Part shown: in pieces, positions 34,654 to 43,709 of the stretch
How positions within the stretch are numbered: position 1 is the first letter of the stretch
Layout: each line of letters opens with the position of its first letter
Source: Caulobacter sp. Root343
Lineage (GTDB): Bacteria; Pseudomonadota; Alphaproteobacteria; Caulobacterales; Caulobacteraceae
Assembly: GCF_001425745.1 (NCBI RefSeq)
Contig: NZ_LMDF01000008.1
Span: forward strand, 253,535 to 317,534
DNA: 64,000 nt
Direction of reading: 5' to 3'
Notes under the pieces: generated by a model
Seen by the model: the letters and a program-made list of their open reading frames with translations, nothing else
The model's database searches: none
What the model was told of the DNA's origin: nothing
Program-made: the position numbers and the translations under genes

Positions 34654-36588
34654 CTATTTCGCGCCGTCCAGGCCCAGCACCTTGCGCAGGAACTGGGTCT
34701 CGACCTCGCGGCGGCGATCGTTGTTGGCCTTCTTCAGGAAGCCGTGCCCCTCGTCCTTGAACTGCACGTACCAGGTCTCGACGCCTTGGCCGCGCAGCTT
34801 GGCGACGACCTGGTCGGACTCGGACTTGGGGACACGCGGATCGTTCCAGCCCTGCATGACCAGCATCGGCTTGGTGATCTTGCTCACATTGTTCATCGGC
34901 GAGATCGTTTCGAAGGCCTTCAGCATCTTCGGGTCCCGCTCGTCGCCATACTCGGCCCGGCGCAGGTCGCGGCGATAAGCTTCGGTGTTCTGCAGGAACG
35001 AGACGAAGTTGCTGATGCCGTACCGCTCGATCCCGCCAGCCAGCCGGTCGGAATAGCGGGTCATCACCGCCAGCGACATGTAGCCGCCGTACGACTGGCC
35101 GTAGACCACCACCCGGTTCGAATCGAGGTCGGGCTGAGTTTTGATCCAGTCCAGCAGCGCGCCGATGTCCTTGACCGAGTCTTCGCGCTTCTCGGCGTTG
35201 TCGAGGTTCAGGTAGGTCTTGCCGTAGCCGGTCGAGCCTCGGACATTGGTGACGATCACCGCGGCGCCCAGCTCGGCGACCGTATGCTGGTGGAAGGCGT
35301 TGAAGGTCGGCCGCGACTGACCTTCCGGCCCGCCGTGAATGTCGATGATCACCGGCGCTCTCGCGCCTGCCGCTCGCTTGGGCTTGTAGACGAAGGCCGG
35401 GATCGAGCGCTTGTCGAACGACGGGAAGCGGACCAGTTCGGGCGCCGTCAGCGCCTTGGCGTCGAGGCCGCCCAGCTCCGAGGCCGTCCAGCGCTCCAGC
35501 TTGGCGTCGGTCACGCCCCAGCTCCAGGCGTCGCTCGCGGCCGTCGGCGTCGCCAGGCTGAAGCCCAGCTTGGAGCCGTCAGGCGAAAAGGCGATGTCGG
35601 ACACCACGCCCGCCGGCAGTTCCGGCTGCGGCAGGGCCCGGCGTGTCCGGAAGTCCTGGACCACCAGTTTCGAATAGCCGTCCTCGTTGACGACATAGGC
35701 CAGGATCCGGCCATCGTCGGACAAGGCGAAGTCCTCGACATCCCACGGACGCTCACCCGAAAGGCTAAGCTTAGCGCCAGTGGCCAGGTCGATCTGGACC
35801 AGGCGCGCGAAGTCCGAACCCTCGTCGGAAAGCGTCAGGATGCTCTTGCCGTCCGGTGTGAAGATCCCGCCCGAATAGGCGACCTTCTTGCCCGGACTGA
35901 GTTCGGTCAGCTTGCCGGTGGCGACGTCGAGCAGCCAGTATCGGGACTCGTTGATCGAGAGGTAGCGGCCCAGCAGCACCGCCTTGCCGTCGGGCGACAC
36001 CGCGATCGGCGAGACCTGACCCTGACCTTTGTAGATCACCTTGGTCCCATCCGGCGCGGCCGGATCGCGCATCAGCACGTCGTAGTCGGCGGAGCCCTTC
36101 ACCGCCCGCGACCAGACCAGGACCGAACCGTCCTTGGACCAGGCCGGCGACTGGTTGCGCGTACCGGGCTGCGTCAGCTGGACGACCTTGCCGTCGGCGT
36201 CGCGGACGAACAGCTGGAACCACTCGTCGCCGCCGGTGTCCTTGGAGAACAGGATCTTGCCGTCGGGCAGGGTGTGGGCGCTGGAGACGGGCTCGTCGTA
36301 GAAGGTGATCTGACTGCGGTCCGCGCCGGGCGCGGCGACCACATGCAGCTGGTTGGTGTTGCCGAACCGCGTGGCGATGATCATGCCGCCGCCAGCTGCC
36401 CAGTCGTCGAAGGCGGCCGAGCGGGCGTTCTGGTAGCGGGCCAGGCTCTCGCGGATCGCGGGCGGCGCGACCGGCACGTTCTCCAGGATCTGATTGCCGA
36501 TCTCGCGACGCTCCACCGACTGGGCGAGCACGGGAACGGCGGCGGCCAGAACCAGGACAGCGGCCGAGGCAGCGAGCAGCTTCTTCAT
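34654..36588 (-). CDS. S9-family prolyl oligopeptidase-like peptidase
   Basis: A secreted serine peptidase of 644 residues: signal peptide (cut near VLAQ), a beta-propeller with WD40-like PD40 repeats (LSPDGKAV, FTPDGKSI, FSPDGSKL), then an alpha/beta hydrolase domain with nucleophile Ser499 in GQSYGGY, Asp in WNDPRVP and His in EGHGF. It should cut short peptides in the periplasm. The start is the ATG with a GGGGG site seven bases upstream; an ATG five codons earlier lacks one. Confidence 0.92.
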   Translation of the reverse strand: MKKLLAASAAVLVLAAAVPVLAQSVERREIGNQILENVPVAPPAIRESLARYQNARSAAFDDWAAGGGMIIATRFGNTNQLHVVAAPGADRSQITFYDEPVSSAHTLPDGKILFSKDTGGDEWFQLFVRDADGKVVQLTQPGTRNQSPAWSKDGSVLVWSRAVKGSADYDVLMRDPAAPDGTKVIYKGQGQVSPIAVSPDGKAVLLGRYLSINESRYWLLDVATGKLTELSPGKKVAYSGGIFTPDGKSILTLSDEGSDFARLVQIDLATGAKLSLSGERPWDVEDFALSDDGRILAYVVNEDGYSKLVVQDFRTRRALPQPELPAGVVSDIAFSPDGSKLGFSLATPTAASDAWSWGVTDAKLERWTASELGGLDAKALTAPELVRFPSFDKRSIPAFVYKPKRAAGARAPVIIDIHGGPEGQSRPTFNAFHQHTVAELGAAVIVTNVRGSTGYGKTYLNLDNAEKREDSVKDIGALLDWIKTQPDLDSNRVVVYGQSYGGYMSLAVMTRYSDRLAGGIERYGISNFVSFLQNTEAYRRDLRRAEYGDERDPKMLKAFETISPMNNVSKITKPMLVMQGWNDPRVPKSESDQVVAKLRGQGVETWYVQFKDEGHGFLKKANNDRRREVETQFLRKVLGLDGAK

Positions 36589-36618
36589 CGACGTGGCCCC
36601 CAAAGCAAAACGGGCGCG

Positions 36619-36670
36619 TAGAGCCTGTCTGGTTTAGATGCAGCCATCTAAACCAGATAAGCAGGCTCTA
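36619..36670. repeat. Long imperfect inverted repeat
   Basis: A 13-base inner stem (from TCTGGTTTAGATG) closes on a four-base loop CAGC. After a four-base bulge on one side a nine-base outer stem (TAGAGCCTG/CAGGCTCTA) continues, giving 22 paired bases. It lies between the end of dnaN and the start of the peptidase gene. It could end dnaN transcription, but the near-perfect symmetry also fits a short intergenic repeat element. Confidence 0.75.
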
Positions 36671-36682
36671 TCTTCACGCACT

Positions 36683-36702
36683 TGGAGCGCGATCGCGCTC
36701 CA
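36683..36702. repeat. Perfect 20-base palindrome
   Basis: TGGAGCGCGA followed at once by its exact reverse complement, 12 bases after the inverted repeat and 33 bases before the dnaN stop. It may be a dyad operator, part of a composite repeat element, or the first hairpin of a dnaN terminator. Confidence 0.7.
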
Positions 36703-36734
36703 GGGCGCCCGTCTCTTTATACTTAGGCCGCGGA

Positions 36735-37853
36735 TCAGACCCGCAGCGGCATCAGCACGTACTTCACGCCCGGATCGACCGGATCGACCACCAGGGTCGG
36801 GCTGGCCGGGTCGGCGAAGCGGAACTCGGCCTGCGGACCGGCGATCTGGCCGCAGACGTCCAGCAGGTAGCGGGCGTTGAAACCGATCTCGAAGGGCTCG
36901 CCGTCGTAATCGACCTCGACCTCTTCGACGGCCTGGCCGGCTTCCATGTTGCGGACGGTCAGGGTGACGCGGCCGGGCTCGATGGCCAGCTTCACCGAAC
37001 GGCTCTTCTCGGCCGAGATGGTCGCCACCCGATCGACGGCCTTGGCGAACAGGTCGTTGTCCAGGGTCAGGATCTTGGCGTTGTCGCGCGGGATCACCCG
37101 CAGATAGTCGGGGAAGGCGCCGTCGATGACCTTGGAGGTCAGGGCGGCCGCGCCGAACTCGAAGCGGACCTTCTGCGGCGACAGCTGGACGTCGACGTGC
37201 TCGCCGGCCGATTCCATCAGGCGGCGGGCTTCTGCGATGGTCTTGCGCGGCACGATGACGCCCGGCAGGCCGGCCGCGCCCTCGGGGGCCGGCATCTCGG
37301 CCAGGGCCAGGCGGTGGCCGTCGGTGGCCACGGCGCGCAGCTTGGTATCGCCGCCCTCGTTGACCGTGTGCAGATAGAGGCCGTTCAGATAGTAGCGCGT
37401 CTCTTCGGTCGAGATCGCGAAGCGGGTCTTGTCGATCAGGCGGATCAGCTCGTTGGTGTCGACCGCGATGCGGTTCGACAGGCCATCGCTGCTCATCACC
37501 GGGAAGTCGCCCGCCGGCAGCACCGGCAGGTTGAAGCGCGAGCGACCGGCCTGGATCACCAGGCGCGGATCGTCGCCGCTGAAGCTCAGCGAGACGTCGG
37601 CGCCGTCGGGCAGCTTCCGGACGATTTCATAGAGCGTGTGGGCCGGGGCGGTGATCTGGCCGGGCACGTCGATCTGGGCCAGGCCCTCGTCGATGATCTC
37701 CATGTCCAGGTCGGTGGCCGAGAACGACAGCGTGCTGCCCTCCGCCGACAGCAGGATATTCGACAGGATCGGGATGGTGTTACGGCGCTCGACGACGCTC
37801 TGCACATGCCCCAGCGCCTTCAGGAGCGCCGCCCGTTCGATCGTAAGCTTCAT
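36735..37853 (-). CDS. dnaN: DNA polymerase III sliding clamp (beta subunit)
   Basis: The replication clamp, 372 residues, the usual length. Three clamp domains: the N-terminal MKLTIERAALLKAL, the middle region with TDGHRLA, and the C-terminal end YVLMPLRV that carries the canonical final MPLR. It is separate from dnaA, recF and gyrB, as in Caulobacter. Confidence 0.97.
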   Translation of the reverse strand: MKLTIERAALLKALGHVQSVVERRNTIPILSNILLSAEGSTLSFSATDLDMEIIDEGLAQIDVPGQITAPAHTLYEIVRKLPDGADVSLSFSGDDPRLVIQAGRSRFNLPVLPAGDFPVMSSDGLSNRIAVDTNELIRLIDKTRFAISTEETRYYLNGLYLHTVNEGGDTKLRAVATDGHRLALAEMPAPEGAAGLPGVIVPRKTIAEARRLMESAGEHVDVQLSPQKVRFEFGAAALTSKVIDGAFPDYLRVIPRDNAKILTLDNDLFAKAVDRVATISAEKSRSVKLAIEPGRVTLTVRNMEAGQAVEEVEVDYDGEPFEIGFNARYLLDVCGQIAGPQAEFRFADPASPTLVVDPVDPGVKYVLMPLRV

Positions 37854-37998
37854 AATTCGGTCCAGATCGCGCGGGCGGCCAGTGAGAATCGCCCGCTACC
37901 CCCGTTGAGAATGGACCGCCGACATTATCGCAAAGCGCGGAGGGGGAAAGGGGGCGCGCCCGTCATTTACGCCCCCTCGCAAAGCAAAAACGCCGGCT

Positions 37999-38637
37999 TC
38001 AGGCCTTCTGGTCGAACGCCCCGCCCGAGTTGTCGCCGTCGGCGGTCGCTCCGGCATAGGGATTCGCGGCGCCAGCCGGTTGCTCGCCGGTCGCCGAACC
38101 CGTGGACGGACCGGTCGAACCCTTGGCCGCCACGGCGACCATGGCCGGACGCACCAGGCGTCCCATCAGCTCGTAGCCGGCCTGCAGCACGGCGACTACG
38201 CCGCCGGCGGCGACCTCGGTCGAGGGCTGCTCGGTCACGGCCTGGTGCAGGTGCGGATCGAACTTGTCGCCCTTGGCCGGATCGATCTTCTTCAGGCCGT
38301 TGCGTTCGAAGGCGCCTTGCAGCTCCTTCTCGGTCATCTCGACGCCGATGATGAAGTTCTTCACCGCCGCGTCGGTCGAATCCTTCGGGCTGTGGGCCGT
38401 GGCGCGGGCCAGGTTGTCGGCCGCGCCCAGCAGGTCGCGGGCGAATTTCTGGATCGCGTAGGCGCGCGCGTCGTTCATCTCGCGCTCGGCGCGGCGCTTG
38501 GTGTTCTCGGCTTCGGCGGCGTAGCGCAGGGCCTGCTCTTTCAGAGCGGCCACTTCCAGCTTCAGCGCCTCGATCTCCTGCGACGCGTCGTCGACTTCGA
38601 ACGGCATCTCTTCCGCCGGCGTTTGCTCGTCGGTCAT
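37999..38637 (-). CDS. grpE: Nucleotide exchange factor GrpE
   Basis: The DnaK exchange factor, 212 residues. Acidic N-terminus, long dimerisation helix (about 20-80), and the beta domain with FDPHLHQAV and AGYELMGRLVRPAMV. A Ser/Gly/Pro-rich tail of about 35 residues extends beyond the usual end. It follows hrcA by 12 bases on the same strand, so the two form a heat-shock operon. Confidence 0.95.
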   Translation of the reverse strand: MTDEQTPAEEMPFEVDDASQEIEALKLEVAALKEQALRYAAEAENTKRRAEREMNDARAYAIQKFARDLLGAADNLARATAHSPKDSTDAAVKNFIIGVEMTEKELQGAFERNGLKKIDPAKGDKFDPHLHQAVTEQPSTEVAAGGVVAVLQAGYELMGRLVRPAMVAVAAKGSTGPSTGSATGEQPAGAANPYAGATADGDNSGGAFDQKA

Positions 38638-38649
38638 CTCGTAAAGTCC

Positions 38650-39726
38650 TTATCCATCCATCATCCGACCGAGCACCCGGGCGGTGTAGTCCACCAACGG
38701 AATGACTCGGGCGTAGTTCAATCGCGCCGGACCGATCACGCCGATCGCGCCCAGCACCTTCTGACGCCCCGTCATATAGGGCGCCGCGATCACCGAGGAA
38801 CCCGAAAGCGAAAACAGGCGCGTTTCGGCCCCGATATAGATGCGAACGCCCTCGGCGTCGCGCACATCGTCGAGCAAGCCGATCAGCTGGCCCTTCTGCT
38901 CAAGATCGTCGAACAGCTGGCGGACCCGGTCGATGTCCTCGTGGGCCCGGGCGTCGGCCAGCAGGTTGGCCTGTCCGCGCACGATCAGCGAGCGAGCGTC
39001 GCCCTCCCCGCCGCTCCAGGCGGCCAGACCGTCCTCCACGAGGCGCGCGGCGGTCTCGTCCAGCTGGCGGCGCGCGATGTCGAGCTCGGCGCCCATCTCG
39101 GTCCGCGCCTCGGACAGCGTGCGGCCGCGCAGGCGGGCGTTGAGGAAGTTGCTGGCCTCCTGCAGGGCAGAGGGCGTCACCCCGGGGGCCTGGCGCATCA
39201 GCCGATTCTCGACTTGGCCGTCCTCGAACACCATGACCGCCAGCACCTGGCCGCCGCCGAGCGGCACGAACTCCACGTGCTTGACGCCGCCCTCGCGGAC
39301 GGGCGTGACCACGATGCCGGCCCCGCCGGCCAGGCCCGACAGCACGGACGAGGCCTCAGACAGGGCCTCTTCGAACGAGCGGCCCTTGACTGCCAGCCGC
39401 GCCTCGATGGCCCGCTTGTCCTGTTCGGCGATGTCGCCGACCTCCAGCAGGCCGTCGACGAACATGCGCAGGCCCGCGTGGGTCGGCATCCGTCCGGCGC
39501 TGGTGTGGGGGGCGTCCAGCAGCCCCAGATGCGCCAGGTCCTGCATGGTGTTGCGGATCGAGGCCGGCGACAGCGCCAACCCGCCGCGCGAGATGGTGCG
39601 CGAACCGACCGGCTCGCCGGTCTCGAGATACGACTCGACGACGCGGCGGAAGATGTCGCGTGCGCGGGCGTCCAGCTCGCCGAGCGCCGGCGCGGGAACG
39701 ATCGGCCCTGGAAACGGTGGCGTCAT
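38650..39726 (-). CDS. hrcA: Heat-inducible transcription repressor HrcA
   Basis: The repressor of class I heat-shock genes, 358 residues. Winged helix at the N-terminus (GEPVGSRTISR...LSPASIRNTMQDLAHLGLL), a GAF-like core and an inserted dimerisation domain. It binds CIRCE elements with GroEL as co-factor. I found no CIRCE element (TTAGCACTC with its inverted mate) before this gene, so its own operon may be controlled otherwise. Divergent from rph. Confidence 0.94.
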   Translation of the reverse strand: MTPPFPGPIVPAPALGELDARARDIFRRVVESYLETGEPVGSRTISRGGLALSPASIRNTMQDLAHLGLLDAPHTSAGRMPTHAGLRMFVDGLLEVGDIAEQDKRAIEARLAVKGRSFEEALSEASSVLSGLAGGAGIVVTPVREGGVKHVEFVPLGGGQVLAVMVFEDGQVENRLMRQAPGVTPSALQEASNFLNARLRGRTLSEARTEMGAELDIARRQLDETAARLVEDGLAAWSGGEGDARSLIVRGQANLLADARAHEDIDRVRQLFDDLEQKGQLIGLLDDVRDAEGVRIYIGAETRLFSLSGSSVIAAPYMTGRQKVLGAIGVIGPARLNYARVIPLVDYTARVLGRMMDG

Positions 39727-39916
39727 TTCAAAACCACTTGGTCAGGACCATGCGCGGCGTGCTGTCTCGAGGCGTGTCGTTTGGGACCCGGTGGTCGAAC
39801 AAAAGGAGTCGGCCTCTTTCAACTGCGGCTCGCAATAGGATAAGCGGCCCGTCACGCACATTCAAATATCCCCCTTCTTCCTGAGACCCCCTTCTCCCTG
39901 AAACCAGGAGTTTCCC

Positions 39917-40633
<717 letters not shown>

Positions 40634-40696
40634 GCGCCCACTTGTCCGAACGGGGTATCGGTCCCAGATTCCAATCCTGAAGATTAGGAGTCTCGC

Positions 40697-41674
40697 GTGA
40701 CCACCCCGTTCGAAGGCCATGAAGTCGAAGCCCGCCTGCGCCCGTCGGCCGAGGCCTATCGCTTCGACCTCGACCATGTGCTCGCCTCGATGGTCGCCCT
40801 GGAAGCCACCGTGCCGGGCGACGCCTATACGGCCGCGATCCTGGGGACCGAGCGCATCGGCAACGGCGTCGTCGTCGGTCCCGGCGGCCTCGTCCTGACC
40901 ATGGCCTATTTGATCACCGAGGCCGAAGAGGTCGTGCTGACCCGCAACGACGGCCGCCGCCTGCCGGCCCATGTGCTGGGCCTGGACGTCCGCTCGGGCC
41001 TGGGCCTGGTGCAGGCGCTGGAGCCGCTGGACCTGCCGGTGATCACCATCGGCAGCGCCAAGGACCTCGAAACCGGCTCGCCGATCATCGCCGCCGGGGC
41101 CGGCGGCCGGGCGCACGCCGTGGCCGGACAGGTTCTGGCCCGCATGCCGTTCGCCGGCTACTGGGAATACCTGCTGGACGACGCCATCATCACCGGCCCG
41201 GCTCATCCGCACTGGAGTGGCGCGGCTCTGATCGGCCCTAAGGGCGACCTGGTCGGCCTGGGCTCCCTGACCCTGGAAGGGCGCGACAAGGAGGGCCAAG
41301 CCAAGCCGATCAACATGTTCGTGCCGGCCGAGCTGCTGCCGCCGATCCTGGACGAGCTGGCCCGCGGCCAGGCCCCGCACCCGCCGCGTCCGTGGCTGGG
41401 GATCTTCGCCCAGGAGATGGAGAACCATGTCGTGATCGTCGGCATCTCGCCCAAGGGCCCGGCCGCCCGCGCCGAGCTGAGGGCGGGCGACCTGATCCTG
41501 GCGGTCGACGACCAGCCGGTCTCCGACCTCGCCGAGTTCTACGAGACGCTGTGGAATCTGGGCGACGCCGGCGTCACCGTGCCGTTGAAGATCTTGCGCG
41601 AGGGCGACGCCTTCGAGGTCGAGATCCGCTCGATGGATCGCGCCACCCTGCTGAAGAAGCGGCGGTTCAACTAG
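40697..41674 (+). CDS. HtrA-like protein with a broken catalytic triad, PDZ domain
   Basis: A protein of 325 residues: trypsin-like domain (about 25-220) and a PDZ domain (about 235-310; WLGIFAQEM, GPAARAELRAGDLILAVDDQPV). The catalytic His position reads Tyr71 (LTMAYLI instead of TNNHVI), the Asp position reads Gly101 (RSGLGLV), and the Ser region is WSGAA (Ser174) without the GNSGGP oxyanion loop. No signal peptide. It is therefore probably a non-proteolytic binding or scaffold protein. A membrane aspartic protease gene follows 84 bases later. Confidence 0.85.
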   Translation: MTTPFEGHEVEARLRPSAEAYRFDLDHVLASMVALEATVPGDAYTAAILGTERIGNGVVVGPGGLVLTMAYLITEAEEVVLTRNDGRRLPAHVLGLDVRSGLGLVQALEPLDLPVITIGSAKDLETGSPIIAAGAGGRAHAVAGQVLARMPFAGYWEYLLDDAIITGPAHPHWSGAALIGPKGDLVGLGSLTLEGRDKEGQAKPINMFVPAELLPPILDELARGQAPHPPRPWLGIFAQEMENHVVIVGISPKGPAARAELRAGDLILAVDDQPVSDLAEFYETLWNLGDAGVTVPLKILREGDAFEVEIRSMDRATLLKKRRFN

Positions 41675-41758
41675 GCGGCGGCCCAACACCATCTGTGGTA
41701 GGCCATGGTCGACGAAAGCTCTAAGAAGTTGACCCGACCGCAGCCGAGAGCCTGAACC

Positions 41759-42541
41759 ATGACGACGCCCCGCGGCCCCTGGGACCAGCCGGAACGGTCC
41801 GCGCCATCGCCCGGCCCCGTCATCAATCACCGCCTTTGGCTGTGGCTGGGTTTGTTGGCGGCCGTGGCGGTGCTGGCCTTGGCCCTGGCCCGCGCCTTTC
41901 CCGAGGCTGTCCGAACCAGCGATGATAAGGCCGAGATCTTCTACCAGCTGGGCCTGGTGGTCCTGATCTCGTCGGCCTTGCTACGGGGCCTGCGCGGCTC
42001 CATTGGCCAGCACCTGAAATACGCCGTCCTATGGGCCGCGATCATCGCTGTCCTGGCCCTCGGCTATGCCTATCGCGCGGAGATCGCCGGCGTGCCGGAG
42101 CGGCTGAAGCTGGCCTTCAACGTCGGAACCCCGGTCCAGGTCGGCGAGCGCACCCTGGTCGTGCCGCAGGGCGAGGACGGCGCCTATGTCGTCGACGGCC
42201 TGGTCAATGGCCAGCGCGTCCGGTTCATGGTCGATACGGGCGCGACCCAGACGGTGCTCAGCCCCGACGACGCCCGCCGCCTGGGCATCCCGGTCGACAC
42301 GCTGGACTATGGCTATGAGGCCGAGACCGCCAACGGCAAGGGCTACAGCGCCGCCTACGACGCCAGCAGCCTGGCGGTCGGGCCGATCAAGCTCGAGGGC
42401 TTCCGGGTGATGGTCAACAAGGCCCCGATGAGCGGCTCGCTGCTGGGGATGAGCTTCCTCCAGCGCCTGGACGCGTTCGAGTTCCGCGACCGCCGGCTGA
42501 TCCTGAAATGGCGTGAGGACGAGAAGGGGCGGGCGTACTAG
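41759..42541 (+). CDS. Membrane-anchored retropepsin-like aspartic protease (TIGR02281 type)
   Basis: A protein of 260 residues with three membrane helices (about 25-45, 60-77, 88-105) and a C-terminal aspartic protease domain, Asp159 in the DTGAT motif, which works as a homodimer like retroviral proteases. The domain is expected in the periplasm. It may act together with the HtrA-like protein encoded upstream, but this is inference. Its stop codon overlaps the stop of the convergent XRE gene. Confidence 0.88.
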   Translation: MTTPRGPWDQPERSAPSPGPVINHRLWLWLGLLAAVAVLALALARAFPEAVRTSDDKAEIFYQLGLVVLISSALLRGLRGSIGQHLKYAVLWAAIIAVLALGYAYRAEIAGVPERLKLAFNVGTPVQVGERTLVVPQGEDGAYVVDGLVNGQRVRFMVDTGATQTVLSPDDARRLGIPVDTLDYGYEAETANGKGYSAAYDASSLAVGPIKLEGFRVMVNKAPMSGSLLGMSFLQRLDAFEFRDRRLILKWREDEKGRAY

Positions 42542-42780
42542 CCTTCGACGTCGTCTTCCTCGTGGGCGTCGGCCGGACCGTATTCGAAGGTCAGCAGGTC
42601 GCCCGGCTGGCATTGCAGCTCGCGGCACAGGGCGTCGAGGGTCGAGAAGCGCACCGCCCTGGCCTTGCCGGTCTTGAGGATCGAGAGGTTGGCGATCGTC
42701 ACCCCCACCCGGTCAGAGAGCTCGGTCAGCGACATGCGGCGTTCCAGCAGCACGCGGTCGAGGTTCACGCGGACGGACAT
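42538..42780 (-). CDS. XRE-family small regulator (YozG-like)
   Basis: A helix-turn-helix protein of 80 residues (RMSLTELSDRVGVTIANLSILKTGKARAVRFSTLDALCRELQCQPGDLLTFE) with an acidic tail. This type is nearly always encoded with a DUF2975 membrane protein, as here, 17 bases upstream. Function of the pair is unknown; the regulator probably controls the membrane gene or responds to it. Confidence 0.9.
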   Translation of the reverse strand: MSVRVNLDRVLLERRMSLTELSDRVGVTIANLSILKTGKARAVRFSTLDALCRELQCQPGDLLTFEYGPADAHEEDDVEG

Positions 42781-42797
42781 GCGGGGATCGCTCCGGA

Positions 42798-43331
42798 TCA
42801 GATCGTGAGTTCGGCTTCGCGGCGAAGGCGGGCGCCCTCGCGGAAGACCTCGGCCAGGACGAAGACGACCAGCACCGAGAACCAGGCGGTCAGCGTGAAG
42901 CTGTCGTCGATGACCTTGGCCTTGGGGGCGAGCCAGCGAGCCATGCCCGAGAAGACGTAGCGGCCGACCTCCAGCCCCGCCAGCACAAGGCCGATCAGGC
43001 GCAGGCGCACGACGTTGTCGGGATGGAAGGGGTCGCCGGCGGTCAGGGTGGCGAAGATCTTGCGCAGCCGCTCGACGATGACCATCCAGCCGCCCAGCAG
43101 CAGCGCCCAGGCGGCCAGGGCGCCGGCGAACAGCGGCCCGTTGCGGCTGACAGCCTCGACGGCGTCGCTGATCGGCAACATCGAGGCCAGAAGTTCGGGA
43201 TTGAAGCTGAACAGCAGGGCGACCAGCGTGAACAGCGACAGAAGGCTCACGAAGATCCACAGCCCGACGTAGATCACGTCGAGGATGATCTTCAGGAAAC
43301 TCGATACGGAGCCGGGCCCCAAGGCGCGCAT
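42798..43331 (-). CDS. DUF2975 membrane protein
   Basis: An inner-membrane protein of 177 residues with four hydrophobic helices (about 15-42, 65-85, 110-135, 145-165) and a conserved GDPFHPDNVVRLR segment between the second and third, the DUF2975 signature. The start is fixed by a GGGGAG site about six bases upstream; the frame is open ten codons further. Forms a pair with the XRE regulator downstream. Confidence 0.85.
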   Translation of the reverse strand: MRALGPGSVSSFLKIILDVIYVGLWIFVSLLSLFTLVALLFSFNPELLASMLPISDAVEAVSRNGPLFAGALAAWALLLGGWMVIVERLRKIFATLTAGDPFHPDNVVRLRLIGLVLAGLEVGRYVFSGMARWLAPKAKVIDDSFTLTAWFSVLVVFVLAEVFREGARLRREAELTI

Positions 43332-43393
43332 GGCTGCTCCCCAACAGCGACGCTCGAACATGCCCCGCGTCGCGAGGAGACGTCAAAGCCCTT

Positions 43394-43417
43394 GGGTTTC
43401 GAGTATCTCGAAAACCC
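43394..43417 (-). repeat. Inverted repeat between small membrane gene and DUF2975 gene
   Basis: GGGTTTCGAG faces CTCGAAAACCC across three bases, with one bulged A. No T-run on either side, so it is a weak terminator candidate or a dyad binding site for the XRE regulator. Confidence 0.4.
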
Positions 43418-43437
43418 CTTGTATCTCTCGGCTGGCC

Positions 43438-43554
43438 CTAGAGCGTCTGCACCACGAACGCCACGGCCGACACCGGCACGGCCACGATCAGGGCGGCGGT
43501 GATGACGGTCATGACGACCTTGTCGGCGATGCTGAACAGGCGGGCGGAGGACAT
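43438..43554 (-). CDS. Small hydrophobic membrane peptide (38 residues)
   Basis: An open frame of 39 codons: polar start MSSARLFSIADK, then one hydrophobic helix (about 13-36; VVMTVITAALIVAVPVSAVAF) and a VQTL end. A GGAAA ribosome site lies about five bases before the ATG. It is about 100 bases upstream of the DUF2975 gene on the same strand. No family recognised. Confidence 0.6.
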   Translation of the reverse strand: MSSARLFSIADKVVMTVITAALIVAVPVSAVAFVVQTL

Positions 43555-43709
43555 CGGGTTTCCAGTTTGAGAGACGTGGTCGGAGCCGAGTCATTCGGCC
43601 CCTCACCACAGTCAACAGATAGGAGACGATTTCCGTTCCGCCAATGCCGTTTATCGAGAAACGATATTAAACTTTCGCAATGATGCCTGTGGACAAATGA
43701 TAGTTGCCG

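Noticed and set aside
37854..37998. T-rich terminator just after grpE
   Set aside because: A GCCGGCG followed by five T is there, but the best stem is only three pairs.
39727..39916. CIRCE element before hrcA
   Set aside because: The inverted TTAGCACTC/GAGTGCTAA motif is not present on either strand.
42538..43331. Toxin-antitoxin pair (XRE plus neighbour)
   Set aside because: The partner is a DUF2975 four-helix membrane protein, a known non-toxin pairing.
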